A stretch of 45,295 nucleotides of DNA from Cryomorphaceae bacterium. GTDB taxonomy: Bacteria > Bacteroidota > Bacteroidia > Flavobacteriales > Schleiferiaceae. Of the stretch, positions 16,996-26,500 are shown one piece after another (the stretch's first letter is position 1; each line of letters opens with the position of its first letter). The notes under the pieces are model-generated. The model was not told where the DNA came from and did not search any database. It worked only from the letters and a program-made list of their open reading frames with translations. The stretch is taken from contig JAFIEY010000043.1 in assembly GCA_020832345.1 (NCBI GenBank), positions 1-45,295 on the forward strand, read 5' to 3'. Position numbers and translations under genes: made by a program.

Positions 16996-17276
16996 GCAAC
17001 TTAAAAGGTATTGGACAAGTTATTAGCCAGATCATTAGAGAAAATGGATGGGAAGAACGCATTCATAAACAAGAGCTTTACCTCGCATGGGATGAAGTGA
17101 TGGGGCCGGCAGTCGCCAAAAGAACGGAGTCCATTTACCTAAAAGGCAGAAGACTTTTTATTACCATAAATTCGGCACCATTAAAACACGAGCTGAATAT
17201 GCAGCGCACGCGAATTGTGGAAATTTTGCGCGAACATACCGGTCGCGATTTGGTTGATCATGTGATAATTCGATAA
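16992..17276 (+). CDS. DUF721 (DciA-like) protein
   Basis: The 94-residue protein has the DUF721 pattern: an N-terminal helix (IGQVISQIIRENGWEERI), then LYLAWDEVMGPAVAKRTESIYLKGRRLFITINSAPLKHEL and a C-terminal DHVIIR. The family includes DciA, a replicative-helicase operator, and is often linked to dnaA, recF and gyrB. It overlaps recF by 4 bases and ends 2 bases before aroC. Confidence 0.85.
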   Translation: MSNLKGIGQVISQIIRENGWEERIHKQELYLAWDEVMGPAVAKRTESIYLKGRRLFITINSAPLKHELNMQRTRIVEILREHTGRDLVDHVIIR

Positions 17277-17278
17277 AA

Positions 17279-18319
17279 ATGGGAAATACCTTTGGCAAGC
17301 GACTGCAACTCCACACTTGGGGCGAATCTCACGGATCTCGTATTGGCGGCATTTTGGAGGGAATGCCCGCAGGAATTACGCTTGATCTAGAGAAAATCCA
17401 AGCCTTTTGCGACCGTAGAAAGCCGGGGCAAAGTGAATTGAGCACTCCGAGAAAGGAATCTGATATACTGCATATTTCCAGTGGTGTTTTTGAGGGTAAA
17501 ACAACCGGGATGCCCATTTCTTTTCACTTTGAAAACACCAATACCAAAAGTGAAGATTACGACAAGTTTAAAAATGTGTTTCGTCCGGGTCATGCCGATC
17601 AAACCTATCATCAGAAATATGGAAATCGCGATCACCGGGGTGGCGGACGCTCATCGGCGCGGGAAACGGCGAATTGGGTTGCTGCGGGTGCCATTGCCAG
17701 TCATCTTCTTCCCGAAGTTAAGGCGGTGGCTTTTGTAGAGCAAATCGGTGCAGTGAAGGTTGATGTTGATTTGAAATCCGTCCATAAAGATTTGGTAGAG
17801 CAGAGCATTGTTCGTTGCCCTGATTCTGCCGGCACTATGAAAATGGTAAAATCTATAGAATCAGCTCGTTTAGAAGGTGATAGTTTGGGAGGTGTAATTG
17901 GTTGCGTAGTTCGCAACGTTCCTGCCTCTTTGGGTGATCCGGTTTTTGATAAACTTCATGCGCGTTTGGGTTTTGCCATGCTGGCCATCAATGCGGTAAA
18001 GGGATTTGAATACGGCGCGGGTTTTTCCGCCGCCGCCATGAAAGGCAGTGCCCACAATGATTTATTCGACGAGCATGGTATGTTGGTAGAAAATCGCAGT
18101 GGAGGTGTAATAGGTGGCATAAGTAATGGACATGAAATCCATTTTAGGGTAGCCTTTAAGCCAGTGGCCAGTATTTCCAAGACGCAAAAAATGGCAAATG
18201 CCGAGGGCACTGGTGTTTCAGCGCAAGTCAAAGGTCGTCATGATCCCTGTGTAGTTCCGCGGGCGGTTCCCATAGTAGAGGCCATGACCTATTTGGTACT
18301 GGCGGATTTGTGGTTGTAA
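17279..18319 (+). CDS. aroC: Chorismate synthase
   Basis: The 346-residue enzyme converts EPSP to chorismate with reduced FMN, the last step of the shikimate pathway. All three family signatures are visible: GESHGSRIGGILEGMPAGI (residues 15-33), HRGGGRSSARETANWVAAGAIA (about 119-140) and RHDPCVVPRAVPIVEAM near the end. It starts 2 bases after the DUF721 gene and is cotranscribed with it. Confidence 0.97.
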   Translation: MGNTFGKRLQLHTWGESHGSRIGGILEGMPAGITLDLEKIQAFCDRRKPGQSELSTPRKESDILHISSGVFEGKTTGMPISFHFENTNTKSEDYDKFKNVFRPGHADQTYHQKYGNRDHRGGGRSSARETANWVAAGAIASHLLPEVKAVAFVEQIGAVKVDVDLKSVHKDLVEQSIVRCPDSAGTMKMVKSIESARLEGDSLGGVIGCVVRNVPASLGDPVFDKLHARLGFAMLAINAVKGFEYGAGFSAAAMKGSAHNDLFDEHGMLVENRSGGVIGGISNGHEIHFRVAFKPVASISKTQKMANAEGTGVSAQVKGRHDPCVVPRAVPIVEAMTYLVLADLWL

Positions 18320-18377
18320 AAAGTTTGCAGGTTATCCAAAAGGCAAGTCTGCCCCAACAGGAATTTTAAAAATGATA

Positions 18378-18408
18378 TTGGAAAAAGGGAATAGCGGACT
18401 TACATTTG
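18378..18408 (+). promoter_or_regulatory. Candidate tRNA-Arg promoter (TTG-N20-TACATTTG)
   Basis: TTG 18378-18380, a 20-base spacer and TACATTTG 18401-18408 match the Bacteroidota consensus. The element lies about 55 bases upstream of the mature tRNA. Confidence 0.5.
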
Positions 18409-18461
18409 CCACGCATTTTGAGTATATGTTGCTTTAAGTCTCAACTCCTTTCCTCAATTCC

Positions 18462-18533
18462 GGCCCCGTAGTTCAACGGATAGAATAGAAGTTTCCTAAA
18501 CTTTAGATCCAGGTTCGATTCCTGGCGGGGCTA
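18462..18533 (+). tRNA. tRNA-Arg (anticodon CCT)
   Basis: The sequence folds into a full cloverleaf. The acceptor GGCCCCG pairs with CGGGGCT (G-U at the top). The D arm is GTTC/GAAT and the anticodon stem GAAGT/ACTTT holds loop TTCCTAA. The T arm is CCAGG-TTCGATT-CCTGG. The anticodon is CCT (reads AGG, Arg). The CCA end is not encoded; a run of T follows directly. Confidence 0.95.
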
Positions 18534-18639
18534 CTTTTTTTGGTAATAAAGATAAAAAACATTTCTAATACCTATAGTATATCTTCAAAAATCAGGGGAA
18601 TCGTAGAAAAAATACGTTCCAATTATTTTATCTTTATGT

Positions 18640-18647
18640 TATATTTG
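18640..18647 (+). promoter_or_regulatory. Candidate -7 element (TATATTTG) upstream of the PEGA-type gene
   Basis: TATATTTG matches TAnnTTTG and lies about 120 bases upstream of the start at 18770. No good -33 TTG is seen. Confidence 0.35.
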
Positions 18648-18769
18648 CCCATTGAATCCCTAATGAGGAAAAACTTCTTCTTAATAATTTGTGGGAAGTG
18701 CATTAATAAGTGGGTACTCCAGCTAAACTGAATAAACAATTTGCCTGCAAAAAAAACCATTTTGAGCTA

Positions 18770-20575
18770 ATGAACCATTTTTATTTTTTGCTTTGCTTCC
18801 TTTTATCAAGTCAAGTTTTTGGTCAATTAAAAGAATTCCATATTACGGAGCGCGAAAGTGATGGAACTTCGGTTGTTCAGGGAAATACAACTTATCCAGA
18901 CAATGCCATGGTATTGGTTTATTCGGTTTTGCCCAATTTGGATTTTAGGTCTTCGGTGGGAGGCGTAAATCAAGTCAGATACAATGAACGCGCCAGTCGT
19001 TATGAAGTGTTGATTTCCCCACAAAAGCAAATTTTATTTGTATCCAGTCCCGGTTATATAGAACAACGTATTGGATTACTCAATCCAAATCCCAAACAAG
19101 TGTATTATTTTCAGGTGGAAGAAAGGGTTAAACAGGATGAAATTTCTGTTTTTTTCCTGGTTCAACCAGAGGACGCTCAATTGTATTTAGATAACATCCC
19201 ATACGAAATCAACACGACCATTCGCGCTCCAAAAGGAACGGTTGATGTACGTATAGAGCGACAAGGTTATCGAAGTGTTGAAGAAACTATTTCCATTTCT
19301 GAGTCGAGAATAAAATATGATTATAATATGGTGGAAGTGGATGTAGCACCGGTACAAATTAAGGGAAATGTGCCACAAGCTAAAGTAATAATCGACACCA
19401 ATGAACGCGGTTCTTTGGATAAATCAGGAAGTTTTGCTTTGTTTTTATACCCGGGAATTTATACCGTAGCGTTGCAAAAGGGGGGGTATCTTTCGCAAAC
19501 CAAAACATTGGAAGTGATGGAGAACGAGACCAATACACTTGAATTTAATTTGACGAAAAATTCGGGATTTGTAAACTTTGATATTTCACCATCTCATGCC
19601 CGAATAGAAATAAACAAGGAACAACATCTGGGCGGAAACAAAGCAGAGTTGGTTCCCGGTCGCTATCGAATAGATGTTTCTGCTGATGGATATCACTCTT
19701 ATTCAGAATCCGTTGATATTAGGCGTGGCGAAACCGTTGATTTGAAAAAGGAATTGGTACAAATGGTGGGTGGATTGCAGTTTTCGGTTTCCCCTACTGA
19801 AGCAAAGGTTCAGTTGAAAAATTCCGATGGTAAAGTTGTCGAGCGATGGGTGGGACTAAAACTCATCAACGATTTACCCGTAGGCACCTATACGCTTCAA
19901 GTATCTTCTGATGGCTATGTTGAACAGGAGCATCGATTGGTAATAATTGAGGGAAAACGAGAAAGTCTCAATGTGACCCTTTCGGAATCTCAAACTAAAG
20001 TAAAAACCCCGCGTATTCGTAGTGTAAATGATGATGGAGGGACTCATCAATTTTTACATCTAACCATGATGCCGAGTAATTCCTCCGAGGGAACCATGAT
20101 GCGGAATTCTAATTATGGTTTTAGATATACCAATGTTAAAAAACACGGATTTTTTGTGGATTTTAATATGGCACTAAATTTTAGCTCACATGATTTTGTG
20201 ATGGAAAACAACGCGATTCAAAGCGATGATTTTCCAGATGGGCTTGTGCAGTTTTCACCAACTTCCAACATAAAAAGTTTTTCGATAGGTGGCGGTTATA
20301 TTCAAAAAATAAATGGCAATTTTTATGTTTCGGCGGGTATGAGTTTTTATAATTACCAATTACGCCAAGAAGCAGAATACTTGGAGCTAGACGGAATTTT
20401 GGCGGGAGGTGAATTTAGGCAGGTATTGGTGAAACATGAAGATGCAGGTTTTAGTGGGATAGTTTTTAATGCCGGGGTATTGTATGCCTTGGATAATTTT
20501 TCGATGGGATTAAACTTGGGAAATTTCTATCCTTCTAAAGTATCCGTGCAATTTATGCTGGGTGTAAAATTTTAG
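18770..20575 (+). CDS. PEGA-type repeat protein with C-terminal outer-membrane barrel
   Basis: With the start at 18770 the 601-residue protein has a signal peptide (YFLLCFLLSSQVFGQ); an in-frame ATG at 18710 would put 20 charged residues before it. Residues about 130-420 contain at least four PEGA-like beta repeats: GTVDVRIERQGYRSVEETI, PGIYTVALQKGGYLSQTKTL, PGRYRIDVSADGYHSYSESV and PVGTYTLQVSSDGYVEQEHR. The last roughly 170 residues look like an 8-stranded barrel (FSIGGGYIQKINGNFYVSAG, VSVQFMLGVKF). PEGA domains are surface beta modules (family knowledge). The next gene, a FISUMP lipoprotein, starts 2 bases after the stop, so the two are probably coexpressed as a barrel and lipoprotein pair. 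Confidence 0.75.
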   Translation: MNHFYFLLCFLLSSQVFGQLKEFHITERESDGTSVVQGNTTYPDNAMVLVYSVLPNLDFRSSVGGVNQVRYNERASRYEVLISPQKQILFVSSPGYIEQRIGLLNPNPKQVYYFQVEERVKQDEISVFFLVQPEDAQLYLDNIPYEINTTIRAPKGTVDVRIERQGYRSVEETISISESRIKYDYNMVEVDVAPVQIKGNVPQAKVIIDTNERGSLDKSGSFALFLYPGIYTVALQKGGYLSQTKTLEVMENETNTLEFNLTKNSGFVNFDISPSHARIEINKEQHLGGNKAELVPGRYRIDVSADGYHSYSESVDIRRGETVDLKKELVQMVGGLQFSVSPTEAKVQLKNSDGKVVERWVGLKLINDLPVGTYTLQVSSDGYVEQEHRLVIIEGKRESLNVTLSESQTKVKTPRIRSVNDDGGTHQFLHLTMMPSNSSEGTMMRNSNYGFRYTNVKKHGFFVDFNMALNFSSHDFVMENNAIQSDDFPDGLVQFSPTSNIKSFSIGGGYIQKINGNFYVSAGMSFYNYQLRQEAEYLELDGILAGGEFRQVLVKHEDAGFSGIVFNAGVLYALDNFSMGLNLGNFYPSKVSVQFMLGVKF

Positions 20576-20577
20576 AT

Positions 20578-21723
20578 ATGAAGAAACTTATAATTTTATT
20601 TAGTTCGATTGTTGTTGTTTTAGGTTGCCGAAAGGACTTGGATTTATTAGAGGAACAACCAGGTCAAGGCGTAGTGTTTGTGAGTGGAGAAGGTTCAAAT
20701 CCTATATCTTGGGATTGTATTTCGGGTAACTGTATGGAAATGGAAGACGGCAATGGGTCATTTGCTACACAAAGCGAATGCGAAGCGAATTGTTCGGAAA
20801 ACAATACCGGTACCATCACCGCAATATCGTGTGATAATGCAACTAATGCTGGCACCTTAACCGAAGGGCAAACGGCCAGTGGAGTAACAAGCAGTGTTCC
20901 ATATACGGGAGGTAATGGTGAAGGACATAACGGCCAAACTGTAAACTCTATTGATGTAACAGGCTTAACAGCCACTGTTGCTGCGGGTAGTTTTGCCTAT
21001 GGTAACGGAAATTTGACCTATACCATAACGGGTTCACCTAATTCGGCGGGAAATGCTAGCTTTGCTTTGAATATTGGGGGAAGAAATTGCACATTAGTTA
21101 GAACAGTATCTTCAGCCCAACCTCAATACCCTTCTGGCACTGTTCATTGTTCTGGTACTCCAACTTTAGTTATTGATGTCACTAACCCCACCACTGGAAA
21201 AATCTGGATGGATCGCAATTTAGGAGCATCACAGGTAGCTACAGCTAGTACCAATAATTCTGGGGATTTATACCAATGGGGGCGTGGTGCTGATGGTCAC
21301 CAATGCCGAAACTCTTCCACAACAAATGTCGTAAGTAATTCGAATCAACCAGGACATAATGATTTCATTATAGCACCTGATGATTGGAGAAGTCCACCAA
21401 ATGATAATTTATGGCAGGGGGTAGAGGGAGTTAATAACCCTTGTCCGAGCGGCTATCGTTTACCTACTGAGGCAGAGTTAAACGATGAGCGAGTAAGTTG
21501 GAGCAGTAATAATTCTACAGGAGCATTCGCCTCTCCATTAAAATTAACTTTAGCAGGTTTTCGCAGAGGCAGTGATGGTTCCTTTGACACTCAATTTGGT
21601 ACTTATTGGAGTAGTACGGTTAGCGGATTCTTTTCAATTCGACTTTCATTTAGAGCTAGCACCGCAAGTGTGAGTACCACCTATCGAACAACAGGACATT
21701 CAGTACGCTGCATTAAGGATTAA
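20578..21723 (+). CDS. FISUMP-domain lipoprotein, paralogue A
   Basis: The 381-residue protein has a lipoprotein signal ending VVLGC (Cys 17) and then a short four-Cys motif (WDCISGNC, SECEANC). A beta domain follows (GTLTEGQTASGVTSSVPYTG...ITGSPNSAGNASFALNIGG). The C-terminal FISUMP domain (Fibrobacter succinogenes major paralogous type) is marked by GKIWMDRNLGAS, LYQWGRGADGHQC, CPSGYRLPTEAEL, YWSSTV and HSVRCIKD. These are extracellular domains related to DUF1566 and C-type-lectin-like folds; the ligand is unknown. It directly follows the PEGA/barrel gene. Paralogue B is at 22739. Confidence 0.85.
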   Translation: MKKLIILFSSIVVVLGCRKDLDLLEEQPGQGVVFVSGEGSNPISWDCISGNCMEMEDGNGSFATQSECEANCSENNTGTITAISCDNATNAGTLTEGQTASGVTSSVPYTGGNGEGHNGQTVNSIDVTGLTATVAAGSFAYGNGNLTYTITGSPNSAGNASFALNIGGRNCTLVRTVSSAQPQYPSGTVHCSGTPTLVIDVTNPTTGKIWMDRNLGASQVATASTNNSGDLYQWGRGADGHQCRNSSTTNVVSNSNQPGHNDFIIAPDDWRSPPNDNLWQGVEGVNNPCPSGYRLPTEAELNDERVSWSSNNSTGAFASPLKLTLAGFRRGSDGSFDTQFGTYWSSTVSGFFSIRLSFRASTASVSTTYRTTGHSVRCIKD

Positions 21724-21828
21724 TTTTTTTAATTAAGACCACCAACTAAGAATTTTTGAAAACCGCAGTATTGGAAAACATAATTTGGGGTTGGGTAAGA
21801 TTTTATGCCACACTTCCTATATATAGTA

Positions 21829-21836
21829 TAAATTTG
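21829..21836 (+). promoter_or_regulatory. Candidate -7 element (TAAATTTG) for the second barrel/FISUMP pair
   Basis: TAAATTTG fits TAnnTTTG and lies 57 bases before the start at 21894. A clear -33 element is lacking. Confidence 0.3.
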
Positions 21837-21893
21837 TTGTCCCGATTTGGTGTAAAAAAATCAAACAAATTGTAATAATTAAATGGTAATGGA

Positions 21894-22739
21894 ATGTTTT
21901 TTTGGTCAGTTAATAATGTTTCAAAATTTTCAATCGTATGTTTTTTGCTTAGTTTTCAAACCATATTAGCCCATAAAAATGAAATTTATGCCAATGATTT
22001 AATTCGCCATTGGGAATATTCAGAACGTATAAATTCGGAAAATGAAACCAATTTTTTTAATGATTTTCAAATGTCTGTCGGATTTTTATTCAATCATAGA
22101 AACCGAAATTTTCAGGGCGTTTACACCAACTTTCAACATGGCTCAATGAATATTGACCAAAGTCTGGAAAGCCGAAGCTATCAGTTTGTGAATTTATTGG
22201 CTCAGGTTGGAATTTTATATAAAAACACTTTTGAAGTTTGCTTTTCATCAAATCTTCGAACCAATAAATTACCGGATAAATCGCAAGCGTTTATTGGTGT
22301 CGATGAGTTTTCGGTTTTATATCATTACTATCGTCCTGAGAAAAGTAATTTCTCCTATACCGGTGGTTTATTTTATGGAAATGAAATCCTCGACTTACCA
22401 TTGGGTAGGCATGGAAGTAATGAGCGAAATGTGTTTTATACTTCCCAAATGTCATTTTTAGGACCTGAATTTCGCATAGCTTACAATTACCAATTAAAAA
22501 ATTTACGTTTTCAAGTTGGATTGACTTATCAAATTGGATTTGCAGTGGACCAACAAAGTTCGCCGTATTTATCGTATCCTGATGATTTATATGGTTACAG
22601 ACAGGAAATGAGCCGACAAAGTTATTCTGATTTAGCGTTTTCCCATAATGATTACCGTTTCGGTTCAACCCTACATGCGCTACAAATTGGGCTGAGAGTT
22701 ATTTTGGCGAACAATATTAACGATAAAAAAACAAATTAA
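21894..22739 (+). CDS. Exported beta-barrel-like protein paired with FISUMP paralogue B
   Basis: The 281-residue protein has an N-terminal hydrophobic segment (KFSIVCFLLSFQTILAHK) and a body rich in alternating aromatic residues (FQMSVGFLFNHRNRNFQGVY, FRIAYNYQLKNLRFQVGLTYQIGF). It ends in ALQIGLRVILANN, all consistent with an outer-membrane barrel. Its stop overlaps the ATG of the FISUMP gene at 22739 (TAATG), so the two are translationally coupled. No named family is recognised. It occupies the same position as the PEGA/barrel gene in the first pair but is not obviously its homologue. Confidence 0.65.
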   Translation: MFFWSVNNVSKFSIVCFLLSFQTILAHKNEIYANDLIRHWEYSERINSENETNFFNDFQMSVGFLFNHRNRNFQGVYTNFQHGSMNIDQSLESRSYQFVNLLAQVGILYKNTFEVCFSSNLRTNKLPDKSQAFIGVDEFSVLYHYYRPEKSNFSYTGGLFYGNEILDLPLGRHGSNERNVFYTSQMSFLGPEFRIAYNYQLKNLRFQVGLTYQIGFAVDQQSSPYLSYPDDLYGYRQEMSRQSYSDLAFSHNDYRFGSTLHALQIGLRVILANNINDKKTN

Positions 22740-23923
22740 TGAAGCATCGAATACCCAGAGCCACTATGTTTTCTTTAGCAAGTTTGGCATTTTTTTTCAT
22801 GGGTTGCCGAAAAGATTTGGAATTATTTGAGGAGCATGCAGGCCAAGGCACTGTGGTGGTGAGTGGTGGAGGTGCAAACCTAACATCCTGGTTTTGTGTT
22901 TCGGGCAACTGTCTGGAGTTGGATGACGAAAGCGGGCCCTATGCCACCCGAAGTGATTGTGAAGCCAATTGCTCGACCAATAACACCGGCACCATCACTG
23001 AATTATCTTGCAATAATGCAACCCACAGTGGTACATTAACCCAAGGGCAAATTGCCGGAGGCGTTTCCAGTAGTGTGCCTTACTCTGGAGGAAATGGAGA
23101 AGCACATAGTGGACAAACCGTTAATTCCACTGGAGTAACGGGGCTTACCGCTACGCTTTCTGCCGGGACTTTCAACAATGGAAATGGAAATGTCGTTTAC
23201 ACCATTACAGGAATGCCCTCGGATAATGGTACAGCGAGTTTTGCGTTAAGTATTGGAGGGCAGAGTTGTGGATTGGTAAGGAGTATAACCTCTACAAGCC
23301 CAACTTATCCTTCGGGCACAGTACACTGTGGAAGTACGCCTACGACTATCGTTGAAATCACAAACCCAACAACCGGAAAAACATGGATGGATCGCAATCT
23401 TGGTGCTAGTAGAGTTGCTATTAGCCCTACAGATGATCAGGCTTTTGGAGACCTCTACCAATGGGGTCGATTTGCAGATGGGCATCAGTGTCGTTCGTCA
23501 TCCACTACCCCCAATTTGAGCGGTAGTGATAAACCAAGTCATGGTAATTTTATTATAGTATCCAATTCTCCATTTGATTGGCGTTCACCTCAAAACGACA
23601 ACTTATGGCAAGGTGTAAATGGGGCAAACAACCCTTGCCCAATTGGATTTAGATTGCCAACAGAAACAGAGCTAAATTCTGAGCGAATAAGTTGGACCAG
23701 CAATGACAGTGCAGGTGCTTTTTCTTCCCAACTTAAATTGCCAGCGGCGGGTATCCGAGACGGCTTCAATGGTTCGCTTCAAGCCGAAGGCCAAAATGGC
23801 TCATATTGGTCAAGCGTTGTAAGTATGTCAAATGCACGCTTGCTTAGCATCGGATGGGGAAATGCCATTATTGCTAGTTCCAACCGGGATTCCGGACGCG
23901 CAATACGTTGTATAAAGGACTAG
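22739..23923 (+). CDS. FISUMP-domain lipoprotein, paralogue B
   Basis: The 394-residue protein repeats the architecture of the gene at 20578: a lipoprotein signal ending FFMGC followed by RKDLELFEE, a four-Cys motif (WFCVSGNC, SDCEANC) and a beta domain (PYSGGNGEAHSGQTVNSTGV). The C-terminal FISUMP domain contains GKTWMDRNLGAS, LYQWGRFADGHQC, CPIGFRLPTETEL, YWSSVV and RAIRCIKD. The two proteins are close paralogues throughout, pointing to a local duplication. It is coupled to the upstream barrel gene by a 1-base overlap. Confidence 0.85.
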   Translation: MKHRIPRATMFSLASLAFFFMGCRKDLELFEEHAGQGTVVVSGGGANLTSWFCVSGNCLELDDESGPYATRSDCEANCSTNNTGTITELSCNNATHSGTLTQGQIAGGVSSSVPYSGGNGEAHSGQTVNSTGVTGLTATLSAGTFNNGNGNVVYTITGMPSDNGTASFALSIGGQSCGLVRSITSTSPTYPSGTVHCGSTPTTIVEITNPTTGKTWMDRNLGASRVAISPTDDQAFGDLYQWGRFADGHQCRSSSTTPNLSGSDKPSHGNFIIVSNSPFDWRSPQNDNLWQGVNGANNPCPIGFRLPTETELNSERISWTSNDSAGAFSSQLKLPAAGIRDGFNGSLQAEGQNGSYWSSVVSMSNARLLSIGWGNAIIASSNRDSGRAIRCIKD

Positions 23924-24098
23924 TCATGTGAGTTTTACATGATAATATACTATGGTAAGTGGATGGATTTTATTGACAACTTCTTATTTTTTTCTGTATT
24001 AATTCCCAGTCCCAATGCTGGTGAATAAGTAAGTGGTCGGGTCAAAAAAAAGACATTATCATTTTATTTGGAAAGAAAAATTAATAATTCTCATAATT

Positions 24099-25505
24099 AT
24101 GAACACAGTTCTTCGTATTTTATTTTTCTCAATTTTTTTCACTTTCTCCTGCTCAGCAACAAATAAACATACCATTTCCGGTCATTTGCCCGATAATGCC
24201 GGTCAGTTGATAAAGCTGGAGGGATTTAGTGGTTTAAAATCTTATACCATTTCCCAAACCACCGTGGATAAAAACGGGGATTTTCAACTTTCCTATGCAC
24301 CTAAAGACTATGGTGTGGGTTTTCTTACAACTGAAGGAAAAAACCCTTTAATCGTTATTCTCAGCGGTGAGGGCATCCACCTAAAAGGAAGGAGTTTGGC
24401 TGATAAAGGAAGTTTGAAAGTCATAGAAGGCAAAGAAAACCAGTGGTTTGAACAATACGCTTTGGAGCATCCCAAGCGCGAACAGGCGCTTAGTGCCTGG
24501 CAGTATTTGGAGCGTTTATACGAGGAGGATCCACTGTTTGCCGCGCAGCAAGTTCCCATAGAGGCCATTCAAATGGAAAAGAGCCGCATTGTAGCCGAGG
24601 ACAGTGCTTTTGTGGCAAATTTACCAGAAGACAGTTATGTTCGGTGGTTTTTGCCTGTACGTAAACTGGTGAGTTCTGTGTCGGTAGTGGCACAGTACCG
24701 CGCAGAGGAAATTCCAACCTCTATTGCGGCATTTCGGAATCTTGATTATACCGACCCCCGACTGTATAAAAGTGGACTTTTTAAAGATGCCATCGAAAGT
24801 CATTTCTGGTTACTGGAAAACAGCGGACGTTCGCTGGATTCCGTTTTTATCGAAATGCAATTATCTATTGATGCCATGTTAGAAAACCTGGCCTCCAGTG
24901 AGGAAAAGCTCAACGAAGTGGCCGACTACTTATTTGATTTGTTGGAAAGACATAGCCTTTTTCAAGCGTCGGAATATCTAGCAATCAAAGTCTTAAATGA
25001 AGTCAGTTGTACCATCAACAGTGATTTAGCGAAACAACTTGAAACTTATCGGACCATGAAAAAGGGGAACATAGCGCCTGATATATCCTTTTCGGATGGA
25101 GTAGGTTTGGTATTTATGTCCAAAAATCAAAAGGTTAAAAAACTTTCCGAATTTAAAAGCGAATATACCGTTGTTGTATTTGGCGCGAGTTGGTGTCCCA
25201 AGTGCACAGAGGAAATCCCACAAATGGCGCAGCTTTATGAAAAGTGGAAAGCAAATGGGGTGGAAGTGTTATTTGTTTCTTTAGATCAGGATGAAAAATC
25301 ATTTCGAGACTTTTCGCAAAATCTTCCGTTTACTTCCATTTGTGATTTTAAAAAATGGGAGGGGAAAGTCGTAAATGACTATTACGTCTTTGCCACACCG
25401 ACCATGTATCTGCTCGATAAAAACCTAAAAATTGTATTGCGCCCCAATTCCCTAAAGCAAATGGATGCCTGGGTTGATTGGTTTTTAGTGGAAGGTAATA
25501 ATTAA
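24099..25505 (+). CDS. TlpA-like thioredoxin-fold lipoprotein
   Basis: With the start at 24099 the protein has 468 residues and a lipoprotein signal (FFSIFFTFSC, Cys 18); the frame is open to 24033 but that part is Lys/His-rich and unlike a signal. The N-terminal domain (about 25-110) resembles DUF4369 (HTISGHLPDNAGQLIKLEGF). A helical middle region follows. The C-terminal thioredoxin domain has SWCPKC (Cys 366 and 369) and the cis-Pro loop ATPT (Pro 434). It is a likely periplasmic thiol-disulfide oxidoreductase, which may serve the disulfide-containing exported proteins nearby (inference). It stands alone as a transcription unit. Confidence 0.88.
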   Translation: MNTVLRILFFSIFFTFSCSATNKHTISGHLPDNAGQLIKLEGFSGLKSYTISQTTVDKNGDFQLSYAPKDYGVGFLTTEGKNPLIVILSGEGIHLKGRSLADKGSLKVIEGKENQWFEQYALEHPKREQALSAWQYLERLYEEDPLFAAQQVPIEAIQMEKSRIVAEDSAFVANLPEDSYVRWFLPVRKLVSSVSVVAQYRAEEIPTSIAAFRNLDYTDPRLYKSGLFKDAIESHFWLLENSGRSLDSVFIEMQLSIDAMLENLASSEEKLNEVADYLFDLLERHSLFQASEYLAIKVLNEVSCTINSDLAKQLETYRTMKKGNIAPDISFSDGVGLVFMSKNQKVKKLSEFKSEYTVVVFGASWCPKCTEEIPQMAQLYEKWKANGVEVLFVSLDQDEKSFRDFSQNLPFTSICDFKKWEGKVVNDYYVFATPTMYLLDKNLKIVLRPNSLKQMDAWVDWFLVEGNN

Positions 25506-25699
25506 GGTAAAGATCCGACTTAAATTAATTATTATTTGCAAGTTTAATGACACCTTAATTTATTGAAAAATAAAGTTTTGTGATTTGTTCTGTTAAATAT
25601 TTAAGTAAAATAATACTATTTAACCGATTAATGTTTTTTTATATCAATTTTTATTTTACTTTTAACCCACCAAATTAATAACCTTTAAATTTTTTTAAA

Positions 25700-26362
25700 A
25701 TGAAAAAATTAATTTACTCGGCAGTCATTTTTATGGGTGCCTTTTGTGTCCAAGGTCAATTCGACCAAGGTAGTATTTTACTAACTGGAGATTTTAATTT
25801 TAATTCGATGTCCGCAAAGACAACGATGGAAGGTGGGGGTCAAACTAACACTGTGGATTTACCGGGCGCTATCGATTTTGGTCTTTCCGTAGGCGGAGGG
25901 TACTTTGTTGTCGATAATTTAGCCGTCGGATTGGGGATAGGCTATGGAATGAATTCAACAAAAATTGATGGTGATGACGGGGATTATAATAAATTCACAG
26001 CCAGCATGTTTATGCTGAATCCTTTTGCAAGGTATTACATATCTTATTCAGACAGGTTTGCCTTTTTTACCCAAATGGATTTAGGACTAGGATTTGGAGG
26101 AATTAAAGATGAAGAGAGAATTGACAATGTAACCACAACTGAAGAGCAATCTCTATCAACTTTTATAATTGGGCTTTCTCCCGGATTCACATACTTTTTA
26201 AATGACAAAATAGCGTTAGACATGCGTGTTGGGTTTATTGGTTTCACATCAACATCTCAATCAGTTGAAAATGAAAATTTTTCTATGAAAGACCAAAACA
26301 GTAATTTTGGTCTTGAACTTGGATTAAATACTTTAACATTTGGTTTAACCGTATTCTTGTAA
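25700..26362 (+). CDS. Outer-membrane beta-barrel protein (OMP_b-brl type)
   Basis: The 220-residue protein has a signal peptide (AVIFMGAFCVQGQ) and a glycine- and aromatic-rich body with alternating strands (GLSVGGGYFVVDNLAVGLGIGYGM, FARYYISYSDRFAFFTQMDLGLGFGG). It ends LGLNTLTFGLTVFL, a barrel-closing strand with a hydrophobic C-terminus. This fits the general 8-stranded porin-like family of Bacteroidota; the substrate is unknown. It has its own upstream AT-rich region and a terminator downstream (26417-26453). Confidence 0.75.
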   Translation: MKKLIYSAVIFMGAFCVQGQFDQGSILLTGDFNFNSMSAKTTMEGGGQTNTVDLPGAIDFGLSVGGGYFVVDNLAVGLGIGYGMNSTKIDGDDGDYNKFTASMFMLNPFARYYISYSDRFAFFTQMDLGLGFGGIKDEERIDNVTTTEEQSLSTFIIGLSPGFTYFLNDKIALDMRVGFIGFTSTSQSVENENFSMKDQNSNFGLELGLNTLTFGLTVFL

Positions 26363-26416
26363 TTTTATTTATTTTTAGAATTCCCCAAGACACTGTCTTG
26401 AGGTAGTTCATTTCTC

Positions 26417-26453
26417 AAAAATAGTCTCCACAATTTGGAGGCTATTTTTTTTT
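26417..26453 (+). terminator. Rho-independent terminator
   Basis: AAAATAGTCTCCA pairs with TGGAGGCTATTTT (one G-T pair) around CAATT and runs into nine T. A second short palindrome, CAAGACACTGTCTTG, precedes it at 26386-26400. Confidence 0.8.
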
Positions 26454-26500
26454 GGAAATAACATAAATAATAGCAGACTTCATAACATTTTTCCACTATC

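Noticed and set aside
18540-18731. 63-codon frame directly after tRNA-Arg
   Set aside because: It is AT-rich, has no recognisable motif, and overlaps the promoter-like element at 18640 for the next gene.
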